Below, piece by piece: positions 8,545 through 17,394 of a stretch of DNA of 64,000 nucleotides (its first letter is position 1; each line of letters starts with the position of its first letter). Origin of the DNA: Ferdinandcohnia sp036965045 (GTDB taxonomy: Bacteria; Bacillota; Bacilli; Bacillales; Bacillaceae_L); the NCBI RefSeq assembly GCF_036965045.1, contig NZ_JBALOV010000013.1, forward strand, positions 98,095 through 162,094. The letters are read 5' to 3'. Under the pieces are notes generated by a model, which saw nothing but the letters and a program-made list of their open reading frames with translations, searched no databases and had not been told where the DNA came from. Position numbers and translations under genes: made by a program.

Positions 8545-8685
8545 CTATTTCTTCTGACCTAGTTTGTATTCGTCTTTATTTTCTTTTTCAACAGATTCTA
8601 ATCCATATCCTGTAGAACTTATTTCTAATGTTTGATTTTCTTTTCTTTTTAAGCTGGTATCTTCTTTATATTGACCCTTTTCCAT
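8545..8685 (-). CDS. small hypothetical protein, 46 aa
   Basis: A minus-strand frame starts at ATG 8685 with AAGGAGGG seven bases upstream and ends at TAG 8545. The 46-residue product is highly charged (Lys/Glu-rich) and probably unstructured. It has no membrane segment and no family I recognise. Real gene status rests on the strong ribosome site. Confidence 0.6.
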   Translation of the reverse strand: MEKGQYKEDTSLKRKENQTLEISSTGYGLESVEKENKDEYKLGQKK

Positions 8686-8721
8686 AATACCCTCCTTTAT
8701 GTTTTTCTTTTTGGATAATAT

Positions 8722-9027
8722 TTAGTATATTTCACGGAATACATGATCTAAATCTTCAAATTCCTTAAGATCTGTTTCCAGCGGATTGTCTGATTCCACC
8801 GTCCACTTACTATCAATTGGGGCTAACCCTCCATCATTATTTTTTTTATAAGGCAGATGTATATGATGTGTTTTTCCATCTTTACGAGTTGTATATCCAA
8901 GATAGTAGCGATCGCCTTGACCTTCTTCTTCAAAAATACCGATATCATCAATTCCATACTTATTTAAATATGGTTGAAAGGATTGCTGTAATTCATTTAT
9001 AATTTGTTCACGAGATAGATAATCCAC
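8722..9027 (-). CDS. small conserved-looking hypothetical protein, 101 aa
   Basis: A 101-aa acidic soluble protein starts with GTG at 9027 after GAAGGGAG. The order is an N-terminal helix, a beta-rich core containing YYLGYTTRKDGKTHHIHLPY, and an acidic helix at the C-terminus. It resembles small Bacillus DUF5634-type proteins from memory, but I cannot confirm that. No function is proposed. Confidence 0.65.
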   Translation of the reverse strand: MDYLSREQIINELQQSFQPYLNKYGIDDIGIFEEEGQGDRYYLGYTTRKDGKTHHIHLPYKKNNDGGLAPIDSKWTVESDNPLETDLKEFEDLDHVFREIY

Positions 9028-9147
9028 TAAAATTCTCCCTTCTGTATTTCTTCTTCCCTTAATATGTCATACTTACGTTCATTTAAACCCTAGAAAAGCG
9101 TTTTTTCACTAAGGATAAAATAAAAATGAAATGCTGCATCAGGAGTT

Positions 9148-9288
9148 TCAAGCATCCGTAAGAATTATTTTGCCATCATGCTCAAGAACATTGATATTTT
9201 GTACGTTAAGACTCCAGGTATCGTTAAAACGTGTATTGTTGGTACGGTTCACTGTTATTTTGAAAGCAGCAGTTGTCTTTATATTCAC
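9148..9288 (-). CDS. possible 46-aa ORF or gene remnant
   Basis: The stretch between 9028 and 9341 has no full gene. On the minus strand a GTG-started frame of 46 residues reads like protein (ITVNRTNNTRFNDTWSL, then NINVLEHDGKIIL), but there is no ribosome site and two stops lie just before the GTG. It may be the remnant of a longer gene. The rest of this gap shows nothing else. Confidence 0.25.
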   Translation of the reverse strand: MNIKTTAAFKITVNRTNNTRFNDTWSLNVQNINVLEHDGKIILTDA

Positions 9289-9371
9289 CTACTAGGAAGG
9301 AACCATCTTATTTTTATAATCATATTATACAAATAAGTTAATTGGAGAAGGTGATTCTCATAGGGGCTTCA

Positions 9372-10070
9372 ATGTATTTAGATTTTCTGTCCAAATTTGG
9401 TGTTAGTGGTGCACATCCTGGTGGGATTGAGCTAACAAAGAAAATATTCGAGAATGAAATGATTAACAATTCTTCTCGCATTTTAGATGTAGGTTGCGGT
9501 ACTGGCCAAACATCTGCTTATTTAGCGGCCCGTTATGGCGCAATTGTAACAGGGTTGGATATCAACCCTACCATGATAAAAAAAGCAAAAAAAAGAATGG
9601 CAAAGTACCAATTACCAGTCGAAATTATTCAGGGCTCAATAGAAAAATGTCCGTTAGAAGACAGAAATTTTGACTTTATTATTTCCGAATCGGTTCTTTC
9701 TTTTGTCAACAAGCCTAAAGCACTTAAGGAAATAATTCGTTTATTAAAGAATGGCGGTCGGTTTATTGCAAATGAACTTACCCTTAATAGCAGGCTCTGG
9801 GCAAATTTCGAAGAGGAAATCAAACAATTTTATGGGCTAGATTCTCTCCTCATGGAAAAGGATTGGGTTACCTTAATTGAAATGGCTGGTTTTAAAAATA
9901 TAAAAACCTTTACGAGTAAACCATCTTCCATTCAAAACTATTCAATGCCTAAGTTCCAGTACTCGGAATCAATTGAACCTGAACTTTATCACGTCCTATA
10001 TCAGCATTTAAATTTAATGCTAAAATACCAAGGGGCTTTGGACTATAGAGTATTTTTATGTACTAAATAG
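9372..10070 (+). CDS. class I SAM-dependent methyltransferase
   Basis: This 232-aa methyltransferase (Methyltransf_11/25 type) has motif I ILDVGCGTGQTSAYLA near residues 38-53, the acidic residue after strand 2 in GLDINP, and the motif-IV region FIISESVLSFV. The rest is a cap region that should determine the substrate, which I cannot name. ATG at 9372 is preferred over TTG at 9342 because GGGGC lies just before it. It is a single gene with a strong terminator downstream. Confidence 0.85.
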   Translation: MYLDFLSKFGVSGAHPGGIELTKKIFENEMINNSSRILDVGCGTGQTSAYLAARYGAIVTGLDINPTMIKKAKKRMAKYQLPVEIIQGSIEKCPLEDRNFDFIISESVLSFVNKPKALKEIIRLLKNGGRFIANELTLNSRLWANFEEEIKQFYGLDSLLMEKDWVTLIEMAGFKNIKTFTSKPSSIQNYSMPKFQYSESIEPELYHVLYQHLNLMLKYQGALDYRVFLCTK

Positions 10071-10098
10071 TTGTTGGAAAATCACATTTAGATACAGA

Positions 10099-10137
10099 AA
10101 AGGCCTGTATGGACATATCCACTACAAGCCTTTTTTG
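10099..10137. terminator. bidirectional terminator between convergent genes
   Basis: A hairpin with arms AAGGCCTGTA and TACAAGCCTT is followed by a T run on the plus strand and flanked by A's on the other side. It lies between the methyltransferase and the convergent 106-aa gene. Confidence 0.8.
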
Positions 10138-10146
10138 TATCGATTT

Positions 10147-10467
10147 TTAAATAAAGAATGGGAAAAATGGTCCGAATCTTCTTATCCCAAAAAAAGGGAA
10201 CCCAAATAACCCAAATGGTCCAAAGAATGGGAAAAGTCTGCTATCATCGCGTTCACCCATTGTGTGCGATGGAAAATGCGAATGACCCGTCTTTGGCATT
10301 AGGATATACATTTTTTCCCTGTCATAGCTGTGAAGTATGCCCTGGTAAACAGATCCATCTTTTAATTCAATTTGAATAATCTGGTACAAATGTTTTTTGC
10401 ACTTTTTATGGAAATCCTCCTTATCTCTTTCAGCATCGATGGCATCCTGATAAATATATGGTTGCAT
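10147..10467 (-). CDS. 106-aa protein with LSM-like segment and Phe/Gly/Pro-rich tail
   Basis: Residues 25-58 (YQIIQIELKDGSVYQGILHS then YDREKMYILMP) resemble the Sm1 strand pattern of LSM/Hfq-like small beta-barrels. The last 30 residues are an unusual low-complexity tail rich in F, G and P (FPFFGPFGLFGFPFFG). AGGAGG precedes ATG at 10467. No charged signal peptide is present. The resemblance to LSM is by eye and may be only a generic small barrel. Possible surface or spore association is speculation. Confidence 0.65.
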   Translation of the reverse strand: MQPYIYQDAIDAERDKEDFHKKCKKHLYQIIQIELKDGSVYQGILHSYDREKMYILMPKTGHSHFPSHTMGERDDSRLFPFFGPFGLFGFPFFGIRRFGPFFPFFI

Positions 10468-10671
10468 AAAAAAACCTCCTCATATTCACTTCCTTTACAA
10501 TCTATTCCTAGACAAGGATTTGTGTTACCCAAAGTCCCCATAAAAATATGTTTACGGTTTCTCTATTAATGTGTATAAACACACCTTTAATGGAGGAAAT
10601 GCTCTTAGTAAGGTAAGTAAACCAAGTTTGTAATTTCCGGAGTCATTATACTAAAGAAACCTCCTCAATAT

Positions 10672-10714
10672 AAAAAAATCCGAATACGAAGAAATGTTCG
10701 CATTCAGGATTTTT
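10672..10714 (-). terminator. terminator after the PAS-GGDEF gene
   Basis: On the minus strand the arms AAATCCTGAATGCGAA and TTCGTATTCGGATTT are followed by a T run ending near 10672. Confidence 0.8.
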
Positions 10715-10717
10715 CTC

Positions 10718-12409
10718 TTAGGATAGTAAACCTATCCCTTTGTCATTTATTTTATAGGTATTTCTACCGGATTCTTTTGCTTCATAAAGAGCAATATCAG
10801 CCATTTTTAATATGGATGAAATAGAGACTTTTTCTTTAGGTACCATGGTAATCCCAATACTAGTCATTACTTGGAACGTTCTATCCCCTATTATCCATGA
10901 TTTGTGAATTGTCTTCTGTATGTTTTTAACGATTTGATCTATTTCGGATTCTATGGTGTAAGGTAACACAATGACGAATTCATCGCCACCTAAACGAACA
11001 ATAAAATCTATATTTCGAAGAATTTTTCTGATTCTATTCCCAAATTCAATAATGACAGTATCTCCAATATCATGCCCCATTTGATCATTTATTGATTTAA
11101 AATGATCGATATCCATCATTCCCACGACAAGACCCTTACTTTTATCAGTTAGGTAATCCTCTAAGGATTTTTGTAAGAAATCTTTTAATAACCTTCGATT
11201 CGGCAAATTTGTCATCGAATCATGGAATGCAAGGTGCTTCAGTTCAGATTCGTAATCCATTTGAGATTGAATGTTACTAGATACACATATCATATAAATG
11301 AAATCATTGTCTTCATTAAAAACAGGCGTTACTTTAAAATCAAACCAAACCCATCCCTTTCTGCATGCTTTTTTCGGATATGAATTCTTCCAGATGTATC
11401 CTGATAGATTGCATGTACAATCGTTTCTTTTAAAAGTGATTGATCTTCAGGGTGAATATTGTAGGTGAAATGCTTTCCGATAAATTCCTGTTGTTCAAAT
11501 CCTAAAATATTTTTATGTGACGGTGAGGCATCAATGATGATTCCGTACTTATCAAGAATTGTAATCAAGTCCTGTGATTTTTCAGTAATAATCTTAAGAC
11601 GTTGTTTTGTATCCATATATTTTCTTGTGATATCGATTAACTTTGTAATGTCATTCATTATGGAAAAAATTCCGATTACTTGATTGTTTACAAAAATCGG
11701 GGTGAATTTCACGACAAGCTCGATTCGCTCCCCCGTTTTTTTATTCATTATTAATGAAAATTCTAAGGGTTCCCCTTCGATAGCCTTCTTAAAGTTATCT
11801 TGTAATAGCGCGACATTTTTTCTGTCAATTAAGGAAGACAAATCAGAATACGCAATCTCATCAATGCTATAGCCTGTTAGGGCTTCAACCCTATCATTTC
11901 CCTCTATGATTTCACCTTGTGTATTAAATGTTAGAATCGCATCTGAATTATTCTTGTATAGTGAACTGTACTTCTGGTTACTTTCATTTACCTTTTTCCA
12001 ATAATCCAGAAATTCTAATTCTCCCCGCTTTTTCTCTGTTATATCATGAACAAGTGCCATGATAATGTGTACATTGATTGGTAAGTTTATCTATAATAGG
12101 CGTTAAGGTTGTTTCTGAATAATGCTTCTCTCCTCGCAACGAATGATACGAATCTTCGTATTTTATCGTTTTACAATTAGAAATCGCGATTTTATATTGT
12201 TCAGTTAAAAAATCAGCCATTTCGGTAGGATAAACATCTTTTATGGATTTTCCAATTATTTCTTCAGTGAACCCTGTTTTTTCCATAGCAGCATGATTCA
12301 AAAATTCATAATAGAACTCTGAATCATCCCCCACTTTTACAATAAATAATAGTTCCTTTATTCCTTCCATTAAAACCTGATGTAAAAATTGATGTTGTAG
12401 GTTCTGCAT
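10718..12409 (-). pseudogene. PAS-PAS-PAS-GGDEF diguanylate cyclase broken by two frameshifts
   Basis: Three consecutive frames (12409-12044, 12060-11329, about 11365-10718) read as one protein. The first is a PAS domain ending TPIIDKLTNQCTH; the second starts at ALVHDITEKKR and carries two PAS domains; the third continues GWVWFDFKVTPVFNEDNDF into a full GGDEF domain with RLGGDEFVIVLP. One-base shifts near 12062 and 11355 (the latter in AGAAAGGGATGGG) join them. The intact product would be about 560 aa and synthesise c-di-GMP from two GTP; the GGDEF core is canonical. No ATG with a good ribosome site precedes the third segment, so independent translation is unlikely. The cause may be decay or homopolymer sequencing error. 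It lies just downstream of the EAL gene. Confidence 0.8.
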
Positions 12410-12464
12410 TCGTCATCTCCATTTTATTGAAATGTTTCGTTTCGTTTCAACTCTATCTCAGAAG

Positions 12465-14747
12465 CTACATTTGCTTGTTTTGCATTTTTGATAAATAGGA
12501 ACTAGGGTTTTCATCAATGAAATCACCATCTTTAAAAAAAGGATTTTGCTTCATTTGTAAAGTGATTTTATTTAGGACTTGTGCTAATTCATCACGATCC
12601 GCTTCACTTATTTGTAACTCTACACCATATTCAAAGATGTCTTGTTCCTTCTCTTCAAACCTAACAATCGTTCCGTTGAATGTTATATCCTTTCCTATCA
12701 GGGTTGTTCTAAATTTGTACAAAATGTTGTCATGTGGTTTAAGCCTTAGATGACTTTGAAAACGCAATCCACCTAAACCTATATCCAAAACGATTACATC
12801 CGTTGTTCCAAGGCTAACAGCTTTTCCATTGAAGGATACAATCGTCATTTCGGTATGCAACGGAAAATAGGGAAAATCCACACGATAATATCTACGACGA
12901 TTCACTGGAACAATTGTGTTACAGCTCACAGGTTTTATTTGCTTCATTTCAAAAAATTCCGTCATCCTTTTCGCAGAGACTGATTTGCTATAATAGTAAC
13001 CTTGAATCAAGTCACAGCCTATTGAACGCAATATACTATATTGATCCTCGTTTTCTACCCCTTCTGCTACGACCGTTTTTTTTAGTCCCTTTGAAAGCTC
13101 AATAATCGATTTTACTATGATTCTATCTTCAGCATTTTTATGAATGTGATGAATAAACGAACGATCGATTTTGATTGTATCCGAAGGCAGCTTTTTTAAA
13201 TAATGGATGGAAGAATAGCCAGTACCAAAGTCGTCTAAAGCCAATGTAATACCCATCGCTTTTACTTGCTCAATTTGGTCCTGAACAACACTTGTTTCTT
13301 GTAACAAAGTACCTTCTGTTAGTTCTATTTCCAGATGATTCGGGTTGATATGATACCTATTTATAGCAGCTTTTAACGTACTAATTAATGAGCTTTTTAA
13401 GAAATCTTTAGCTGACAAGTTAAACGAAATGGTGTTAAAATCAATTCCTTTCCGTTCCCATTCATTGACTTGCATACATACGGTATCAATAACAAACTCG
13501 GAGATCTCACGGTGATAATTACTTTCTTCTGCAATCGTGATAAATTCCATTGGTGAAACGTCTCCCCATAGCGGGTGCTTCCAACGAATAAGTGCCTCTG
13601 CACTCGTTGCCTTTTGCAACTTAATATCCACTTTCGGTTGATATTCAATATACAACTCACCATTCTTAATAGCAGTGTGTAAGTCTGTCTCTAATTGAAA
13701 GTTTTTAAAGGATTCGATATTCATATTGGCAGAGTACAATTGATAATGTGCTGCCCCATTTTTTTTTGCACGTTTCAAGGCAGTATTTGCATTTTTTATC
13801 AGTTCTACTTTGTTTGTCCCGTCATCAGGATAAATACTTATTCCAATGCTAGCTGTGATTCGAATCGAATAATCCTGTATTTGGAGAGGGGCTTGAATAA
13901 TATCAATGATTTCTTTCGCATGACTCATATATTCTTCATTCTTCTTCGACTTTTCTACAACAGCGTACCATTCATCCCCTTGTGAACGGAAAAGGAAAAC
14001 CCCTGTTTTAAGGTATCGCTCAAGCTTAACTGATAATTGTTTAAAAGCTTCGTCTGCAATTTTAAATCCTAACGTATTATTAATGCGGCTAAACCCATCT
14101 AAATTAACACAAAACAACGCAAATCTTTCTTTCGAGTTTTTGAATCTATCAATAACCTCATTTATATGGTTGCTTCCATTCATAAAATTTGGTAGATGAG
14201 TCAGTTCGTCATGTGTGGTAATAAAATTTATTTTCTGTTCTAGTTTCAAAGTATTAGTACAATCTTCAATTACCCCAAATATTCTTTCGATATTCCCATT
14301 CTCATCGTCGACGGCGATTGTTGTTTCATTTATCCATTTAACGGTACCACTTGGGGTAATAATTCGATAAGTATGCGAATTTCGACCTTCATTCGTTAAT
14401 CTGGAATAAATTGATGAAAAATCTAAAATTGCCTCTTTATACCAAAGTGATTTCCAATAGTCGATCGTTAATTTTTCTTTTGAAATTTCCAAAATTTCTT
14501 CTACTTTCCTCGAAACATAGGTAATCTCATTCTTTTTTACATCAACGGAAAACAAAGCTAAACCCAAGTGATTCGCAATAGCATGATAATAATCTAGCTT
14601 TTCGTTTTCACTAAATGTGTTTGCCATTTCCTCTACAAATGTTTCCATGTTGCTATCTGAAAAACTTTCAAGATAAGAATCAATGATCTTTCGCCCATTT
14701 GAATCTGCTTCATGATGTCTTTTTCGTAACCGATCGAACAATTTCAT
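12465..14747 (-). CDS. PAS-GGDEF(degenerate)-EAL-PilZ c-di-GMP phosphodiesterase
   Basis: This 760-aa cytoplasmic protein has a PAS domain at about 55-165, GGDEF at 175-330, EAL at 345-585 and PilZ at 615-740. The GGDEF signature is replaced by SQGDEW, so cyclase activity is probably lost; it may bind GTP as a regulator. The EAL domain keeps EALIRW, NLSAKDF, ELTEG, DDFGTGYSS, KIDRSF and EGVE, consistent with active hydrolysis of c-di-GMP to pGpG. The PilZ domain shows RRRYYR and DIGLGG, the c-di-GMP-binding motifs. A c-di-GMP-I riboswitch and terminator lie in its leader, so the enzyme's substrate probably controls its own expression. Confidence 0.92.
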   Translation of the reverse strand: MKLFDRLRKRHHEADSNGRKIIDSYLESFSDSNMETFVEEMANTFSENEKLDYYHAIANHLGLALFSVDVKKNEITYVSRKVEEILEISKEKLTIDYWKSLWYKEAILDFSSIYSRLTNEGRNSHTYRIITPSGTVKWINETTIAVDDENGNIERIFGVIEDCTNTLKLEQKINFITTHDELTHLPNFMNGSNHINEVIDRFKNSKERFALFCVNLDGFSRINNTLGFKIADEAFKQLSVKLERYLKTGVFLFRSQGDEWYAVVEKSKKNEEYMSHAKEIIDIIQAPLQIQDYSIRITASIGISIYPDDGTNKVELIKNANTALKRAKKNGAAHYQLYSANMNIESFKNFQLETDLHTAIKNGELYIEYQPKVDIKLQKATSAEALIRWKHPLWGDVSPMEFITIAEESNYHREISEFVIDTVCMQVNEWERKGIDFNTISFNLSAKDFLKSSLISTLKAAINRYHINPNHLEIELTEGTLLQETSVVQDQIEQVKAMGITLALDDFGTGYSSIHYLKKLPSDTIKIDRSFIHHIHKNAEDRIIVKSIIELSKGLKKTVVAEGVENEDQYSILRSIGCDLIQGYYYSKSVSAKRMTEFFEMKQIKPVSCNTIVPVNRRRYYRVDFPYFPLHTEMTIVSFNGKAVSLGTTDVIVLDIGLGGLRFQSHLRLKPHDNILYKFRTTLIGKDITFNGTIVRFEEKEQDIFEYGVELQISEADRDELAQVLNKITLQMKQNPFFKDGDFIDENPSSYLSKMQNKQM

Positions 14748-14864
14748 TCTCTTTACCCCCGGGAAATTCTAGTTGAAGTTTTCTCAATACATTTCGTTCG
14801 TTTCAATCCAAATTTAATGATAAGTTCTAATCCTAAATATCATGCTTCAAAAGAATTACCATTA

Positions 14865-14922
14865 AATAAAAAAAGAAACTACACCGAAAACGGGAGTTAT
14901 CTTTATCTCCATTACTTTCGGT
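14865..14922 (-). terminator. riboswitch expression-platform terminator
   Basis: On the minus strand ACCGAAA and GGAG pair with CTCC and TTTCGGT, followed by TTTCTTTTTTT. It directly follows and overlaps the end of the c-di-GMP aptamer and lies 118 bases before the EAL gene, so transcription is probably controlled by attenuation. Confidence 0.82.
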
Positions 14923-15010
14923 AACCCGACTACCCTAGCATTTACTGCCTTAGGCTCGCGGCTTTGCGTCCTTACCTTTCGATAAGTTTGCCGTTATCGA
15001 TATAGTACTT
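14915..15010 (-). ncRNA. cyclic di-GMP-I (GEMM) riboswitch aptamer
   Basis: Read on the minus strand the region has the conserved GEMM-I elements in order: ACGGCAAACTTATCGAAAGG with a GNRA tetraloop, GGACGCAAAGCC, GCCTAAGGC, then GGGTAGTCGGGTTACCG. The GAAA tetraloop and receptor-side GGGTTACCG match the family well. It controls the GGDEF-EAL-PilZ gene starting at 14747 through the overlapping terminator. Confidence 0.9.
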
Positions 15011-15352
15011 ATTAACATTTTATACTACTTTAGCATTATCCTATATTATTAAAAAAATAGTATATATTCAATATTTTTTCAAAAAAATCATCTAGAAACA
15101 TATGGTTCTTCCTTATTTTATAATATCCCAAATAATATTTATAAACAGTGATATTTGTCACATGACTGGGTTGAACAAAAGATTACGGATAGGCAATATT
15201 TTAAGGAAGATCAATAAGTAACCCACTCACCTTTATGAGTGGTAATGTGAAGTTGGATGAAATAAAGCTCCTAATCTTGAATGATAGAGATGCGTATTTA
15301 ACTGAAACTTGCACATGATAAAAGTGACACTTTCAAGAAGGGAAAATTGCAA
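15011..15352. other. intergenic region with a small hairpin
   Basis: This AT-rich stretch presumably holds the promoters of the riboswitch transcript (minus) and the 57-aa gene (plus). The only structure seen is a hairpin CCACTCA-CCTTTA-TGAGTGG at 15223-15242 without a clear T run. No coding frame is supported. Confidence 0.4.
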
Positions 15353-15526
15353 ATGAACTTTAAAAGCAAATTACAAGAAGCCCAAGATATTATTCATACT
15401 GCACATCATCATTTAAAACAAGTTAATTCGAATAGTCCTGAGTCAGAGGCATGTCATTTTGCCCAAAGCGAACTAGAAAAAGCGCAACAAATCATTCAAC
15501 AAGTTCAACAACAAATACATAATTAA
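15353..15526 (+). CDS. small helical hypothetical protein, 57 aa
   Basis: A 57-residue frame starts at ATG 15353 after AAGAAGGG and stops at 15526. It is Gln/His-rich and wholly helical by eye, with heptad-like hydrophobics (IIHTAHHHLKQV, ELEKAQQIIQQVQQQ), so it is likely a short coiled coil. A strong hairpin terminator follows. Family unknown. Confidence 0.65.
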   Translation: MNFKSKLQEAQDIIHTAHHHLKQVNSNSPESEACHFAQSELEKAQQIIQQVQQQIHN

Positions 15527-15531
15527 GTAAA

Positions 15532-15562
15532 AAATGGCTGGGTATTAATAATCCAGCCATTT
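15532..15562. terminator. bidirectional terminator
   Basis: The arms AAATGGCTGG and CCAGCCATTT flank a 10-base loop, with a T6 run on the minus strand and a T-rich run on the plus strand. It lies between the convergent 57-aa and 107-aa genes. Confidence 0.85.
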
Positions 15563-15569
15563 GATTTCT

Positions 15570-15893
15570 TTATTGCTTCTTTTGTAGTTGATTTTGGGTT
15601 TCGAATTCAGGTCTAATTTCTTTTGCTATTTCTGTTGCAAGATTGTAATTCACATCAAAAGGATTTTTTTTAAATTCCATGGAACTTTGAAATGAATTTT
15701 GGGCTTGCTGAAATCTTTTTTTAACTTCCTGATTGATTCGGCTGTTTCTACTTCCTAATAAGCTAAGGATAGTTACCCCTAAAATAGAAAACCAAATCCA
15801 ACCTCTGTTGTTTCGTTTTCGTTTGAATATCTTCATTGATTTATTACCACTCCACATGCTCAATACCGATGACACTAGTTGCATATAGTTCAT
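15570..15893 (-). CDS. single-pass membrane protein, 107 aa
   Basis: The protein has a basic stretch (KIFKRKRNNR), one transmembrane helix at about residues 33-50 (WIWFSILGVTILSLLG) and a soluble, Gln-rich C-terminal helix region. GGGAAGAG seven bases upstream supports ATG at 15893. The positive-inside rule puts the N-terminus in the cytoplasm. No family recognised. Confidence 0.7.
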   Translation of the reverse strand: MNYMQLVSSVLSMWSGNKSMKIFKRKRNNRGWIWFSILGVTILSLLGSRNSRINQEVKKRFQQAQNSFQSSMEFKKNPFDVNYNLATEIAKEIRPEFETQNQLQKKQ

Positions 15894-16015
15894 CTCTCTT
15901 CCCTCCTCACTATATTGTTTGGGTTTTTCCAAAACAATATTTCTGGTAATTTTTAAGAGCCCTTGAGTACATGATTTAAGGTTTGGATGAAATAATAAAG
16001 TCAGAGGTGATTATT

Positions 16016-16552
16016 ATGGATGTAAAAGTTTTTCGAGTAATAAATCAGATGTCAGGTCGTTCTTCATTAGTAGATCATTTCATGATACTTGTTTCAAACA
16101 AGGTACGTTATGTATATTTTTTAATTTTGATTGTGATGTGGTTTAAAAAACATCCATACAAACAAATAACGAATAACGCTGTAATTTCTGCCATCGTTAC
16201 ACTAGTCATGAATAGTTTCTTTAAATTATTTATTTATAAACCAAGACCATTTATTAAAAAACGTGTTGGAATACTTATTCCCTCAAAATTGGATTCTTCA
16301 TTTCCAAGCAAGCATACCTTATTAGTTTTTGCAGTTTCGACATCTGTCCTACTTTATAATCGTGTTTTAGGCTCTATTATGTTTGGACTAGCTGTCATGA
16401 CTGGTCTTTCCCGAATTTGGGTAGGACATCATTACCCATCAGACATTATCGGAAGTGCTCTTTTAGGATCATTAACAAGCATGTTTGTTCACATAATTTC
16501 ACGATCAAAATCCAATTTCGATGTAATAACTCGACTGTTTCGTTTCGATTAA
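16016..16552 (+). CDS. PAP2-family phosphatase, undecaprenyl-diphosphatase-like
   Basis: This 178-aa integral membrane phosphatase has all three PAP2 motifs: KLFIYKPRP, PSKH (a variant of PSGH) and SRIWVGHHYPSD. Small Bacillus members such as BcrC recycle undecaprenyl pyrophosphate for wall synthesis and can confer bacitracin tolerance; others act on other lipid phosphates. About five hydrophobic segments are visible. ATG at 16016 follows AGAGGTGAT; the frame is open 11 codons upstream. It is a single gene. Confidence 0.85.
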   Translation: MDVKVFRVINQMSGRSSLVDHFMILVSNKVRYVYFLILIVMWFKKHPYKQITNNAVISAIVTLVMNSFFKLFIYKPRPFIKKRVGILIPSKLDSSFPSKHTLLVFAVSTSVLLYNRVLGSIMFGLAVMTGLSRIWVGHHYPSDIIGSALLGSLTSMFVHIISRSKSNFDVITRLFRFD

Positions 16553-16629
16553 TTACTTTCTATAGCATACTCAACTTTTAAAAATATAATGGAGGAAAAT
16601 AAAAGGTGTCTTTTTTTTATGAGACTAAA

Positions 16630-16664
16630 AAGCCTAGATACAAACAAGTGTTGGCATCTAGGCT
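16630..16664 (-). terminator. terminator of the sugar catabolic operon
   Basis: The arms AGCCTAGAT and ATCTAGGCT surround a 15-base loop and a short T run follows on the minus strand. It lies 34 bases after the last gene of the operon. Confidence 0.75.
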
Positions 16665-16697
16665 ATCTTTTACATGGAATAATATATCTCTGCCTCA

Positions 16698-17372
16698 CTA
16701 GATGTTTTTAACTCTTCTCACAAAATTAGTTAAGGTTTCTCTAATTTGGTCGGCTTCTGAGCTAGGCCTAAATTCTTGATTGTCGATTACCAAGGGGGCT
16801 CCGATGACAACGAGCGGTGCACCATGCTTTGGCATTTGGGATGCTTGTTCAATTGATAAACCTCCTACTGCTTGAACAGGTATTGAGACGGCGGATACAA
16901 CTTCTTGTAAGCAGTCGAAGGGTGAACGTTCTGAATCTTCTCCCCTTTCATCAAAGCCAGTATGAACAATAATATAATCAACTCCACTTTCCTCTAGCAT
17001 TTGGGCACAGGATACTTTGTCTGTTGCTGCCATAATATCCCCCATGACTTTCACACCATAATCACGCGCTGCTCTTACGACTGCGCGAATGGTAGCTGGA
17101 TGAGCAACCCCCATGACAACCACATGTGTTGCACCAGCCTTAGCCATCATTTCAACTTCCAAATATCCACCATCCATCGTCTTTAAATCAGCGACAATTG
17201 GCTTATCTGGAAATCTCTGCCGCAGTTTCCTTATTGCATGTAAACCTTCTGCTAATAAGAGTGGGGTTCCCGCTTCAATCCAATCAACTCCAGCCTCTGC
17301 AGCAATCTCTGCCATTTTCAATGCTTCATCAATGTCCGTTAAATCTAATGAAATCTGCACAATCGGTTTCAT
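16698..17372 (-). CDS. HUMPS/KGPDC-family (OMP decarboxylase superfamily) lyase
   Basis: This roughly 224-aa TIM barrel is in the family of 3-hexulose-6-phosphate synthase and 3-keto-L-gulonate-6-phosphate decarboxylase. The active-site motif ADLKTMDGG carries the expected D-x-K-x-x-D. Near the C-terminus AVGGL is present, but the phosphate-gripping Gly-Arg seen in family members (VGRAI type) reads VIGAPL. ATG at 17372 gives the usual family N-terminus; an ATG at 17402 overlaps the SDR stop and is also open. It is the last gene of the sugar operon. No kinase is encoded in that operon, so the usual phosphorylated substrate is not explained. Confidence 0.82.
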   Translation of the reverse strand: MKPIVQISLDLTDIDEALKMAEIAAEAGVDWIEAGTPLLLAEGLHAIRKLRQRFPDKPIVADLKTMDGGYLEVEMMAKAGATHVVVMGVAHPATIRAVVRAARDYGVKVMGDIMAATDKVSCAQMLEESGVDYIIVHTGFDERGEDSERSPFDCLQEVVSAVSIPVQAVGGLSIEQASQMPKHGAPLVVIGAPLVIDNQEFRPSSEADQIRETLTNFVRRVKNI

Positions 17373-17394
17373 TTTTAAAGCATTCCCCTCAATT

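Noticed and set aside
12914..13985. Plus-strand open frames of 63-96 codons inside the EAL gene
   Set aside because: They lie antisense to clear GGDEF-EAL coding sequence and have no ribosome sites or family resemblance.
15223..15242. Terminator at the CCACTCA/TGAGTGG hairpin
   Set aside because: There is no T run on either side and no gene ending next to it.
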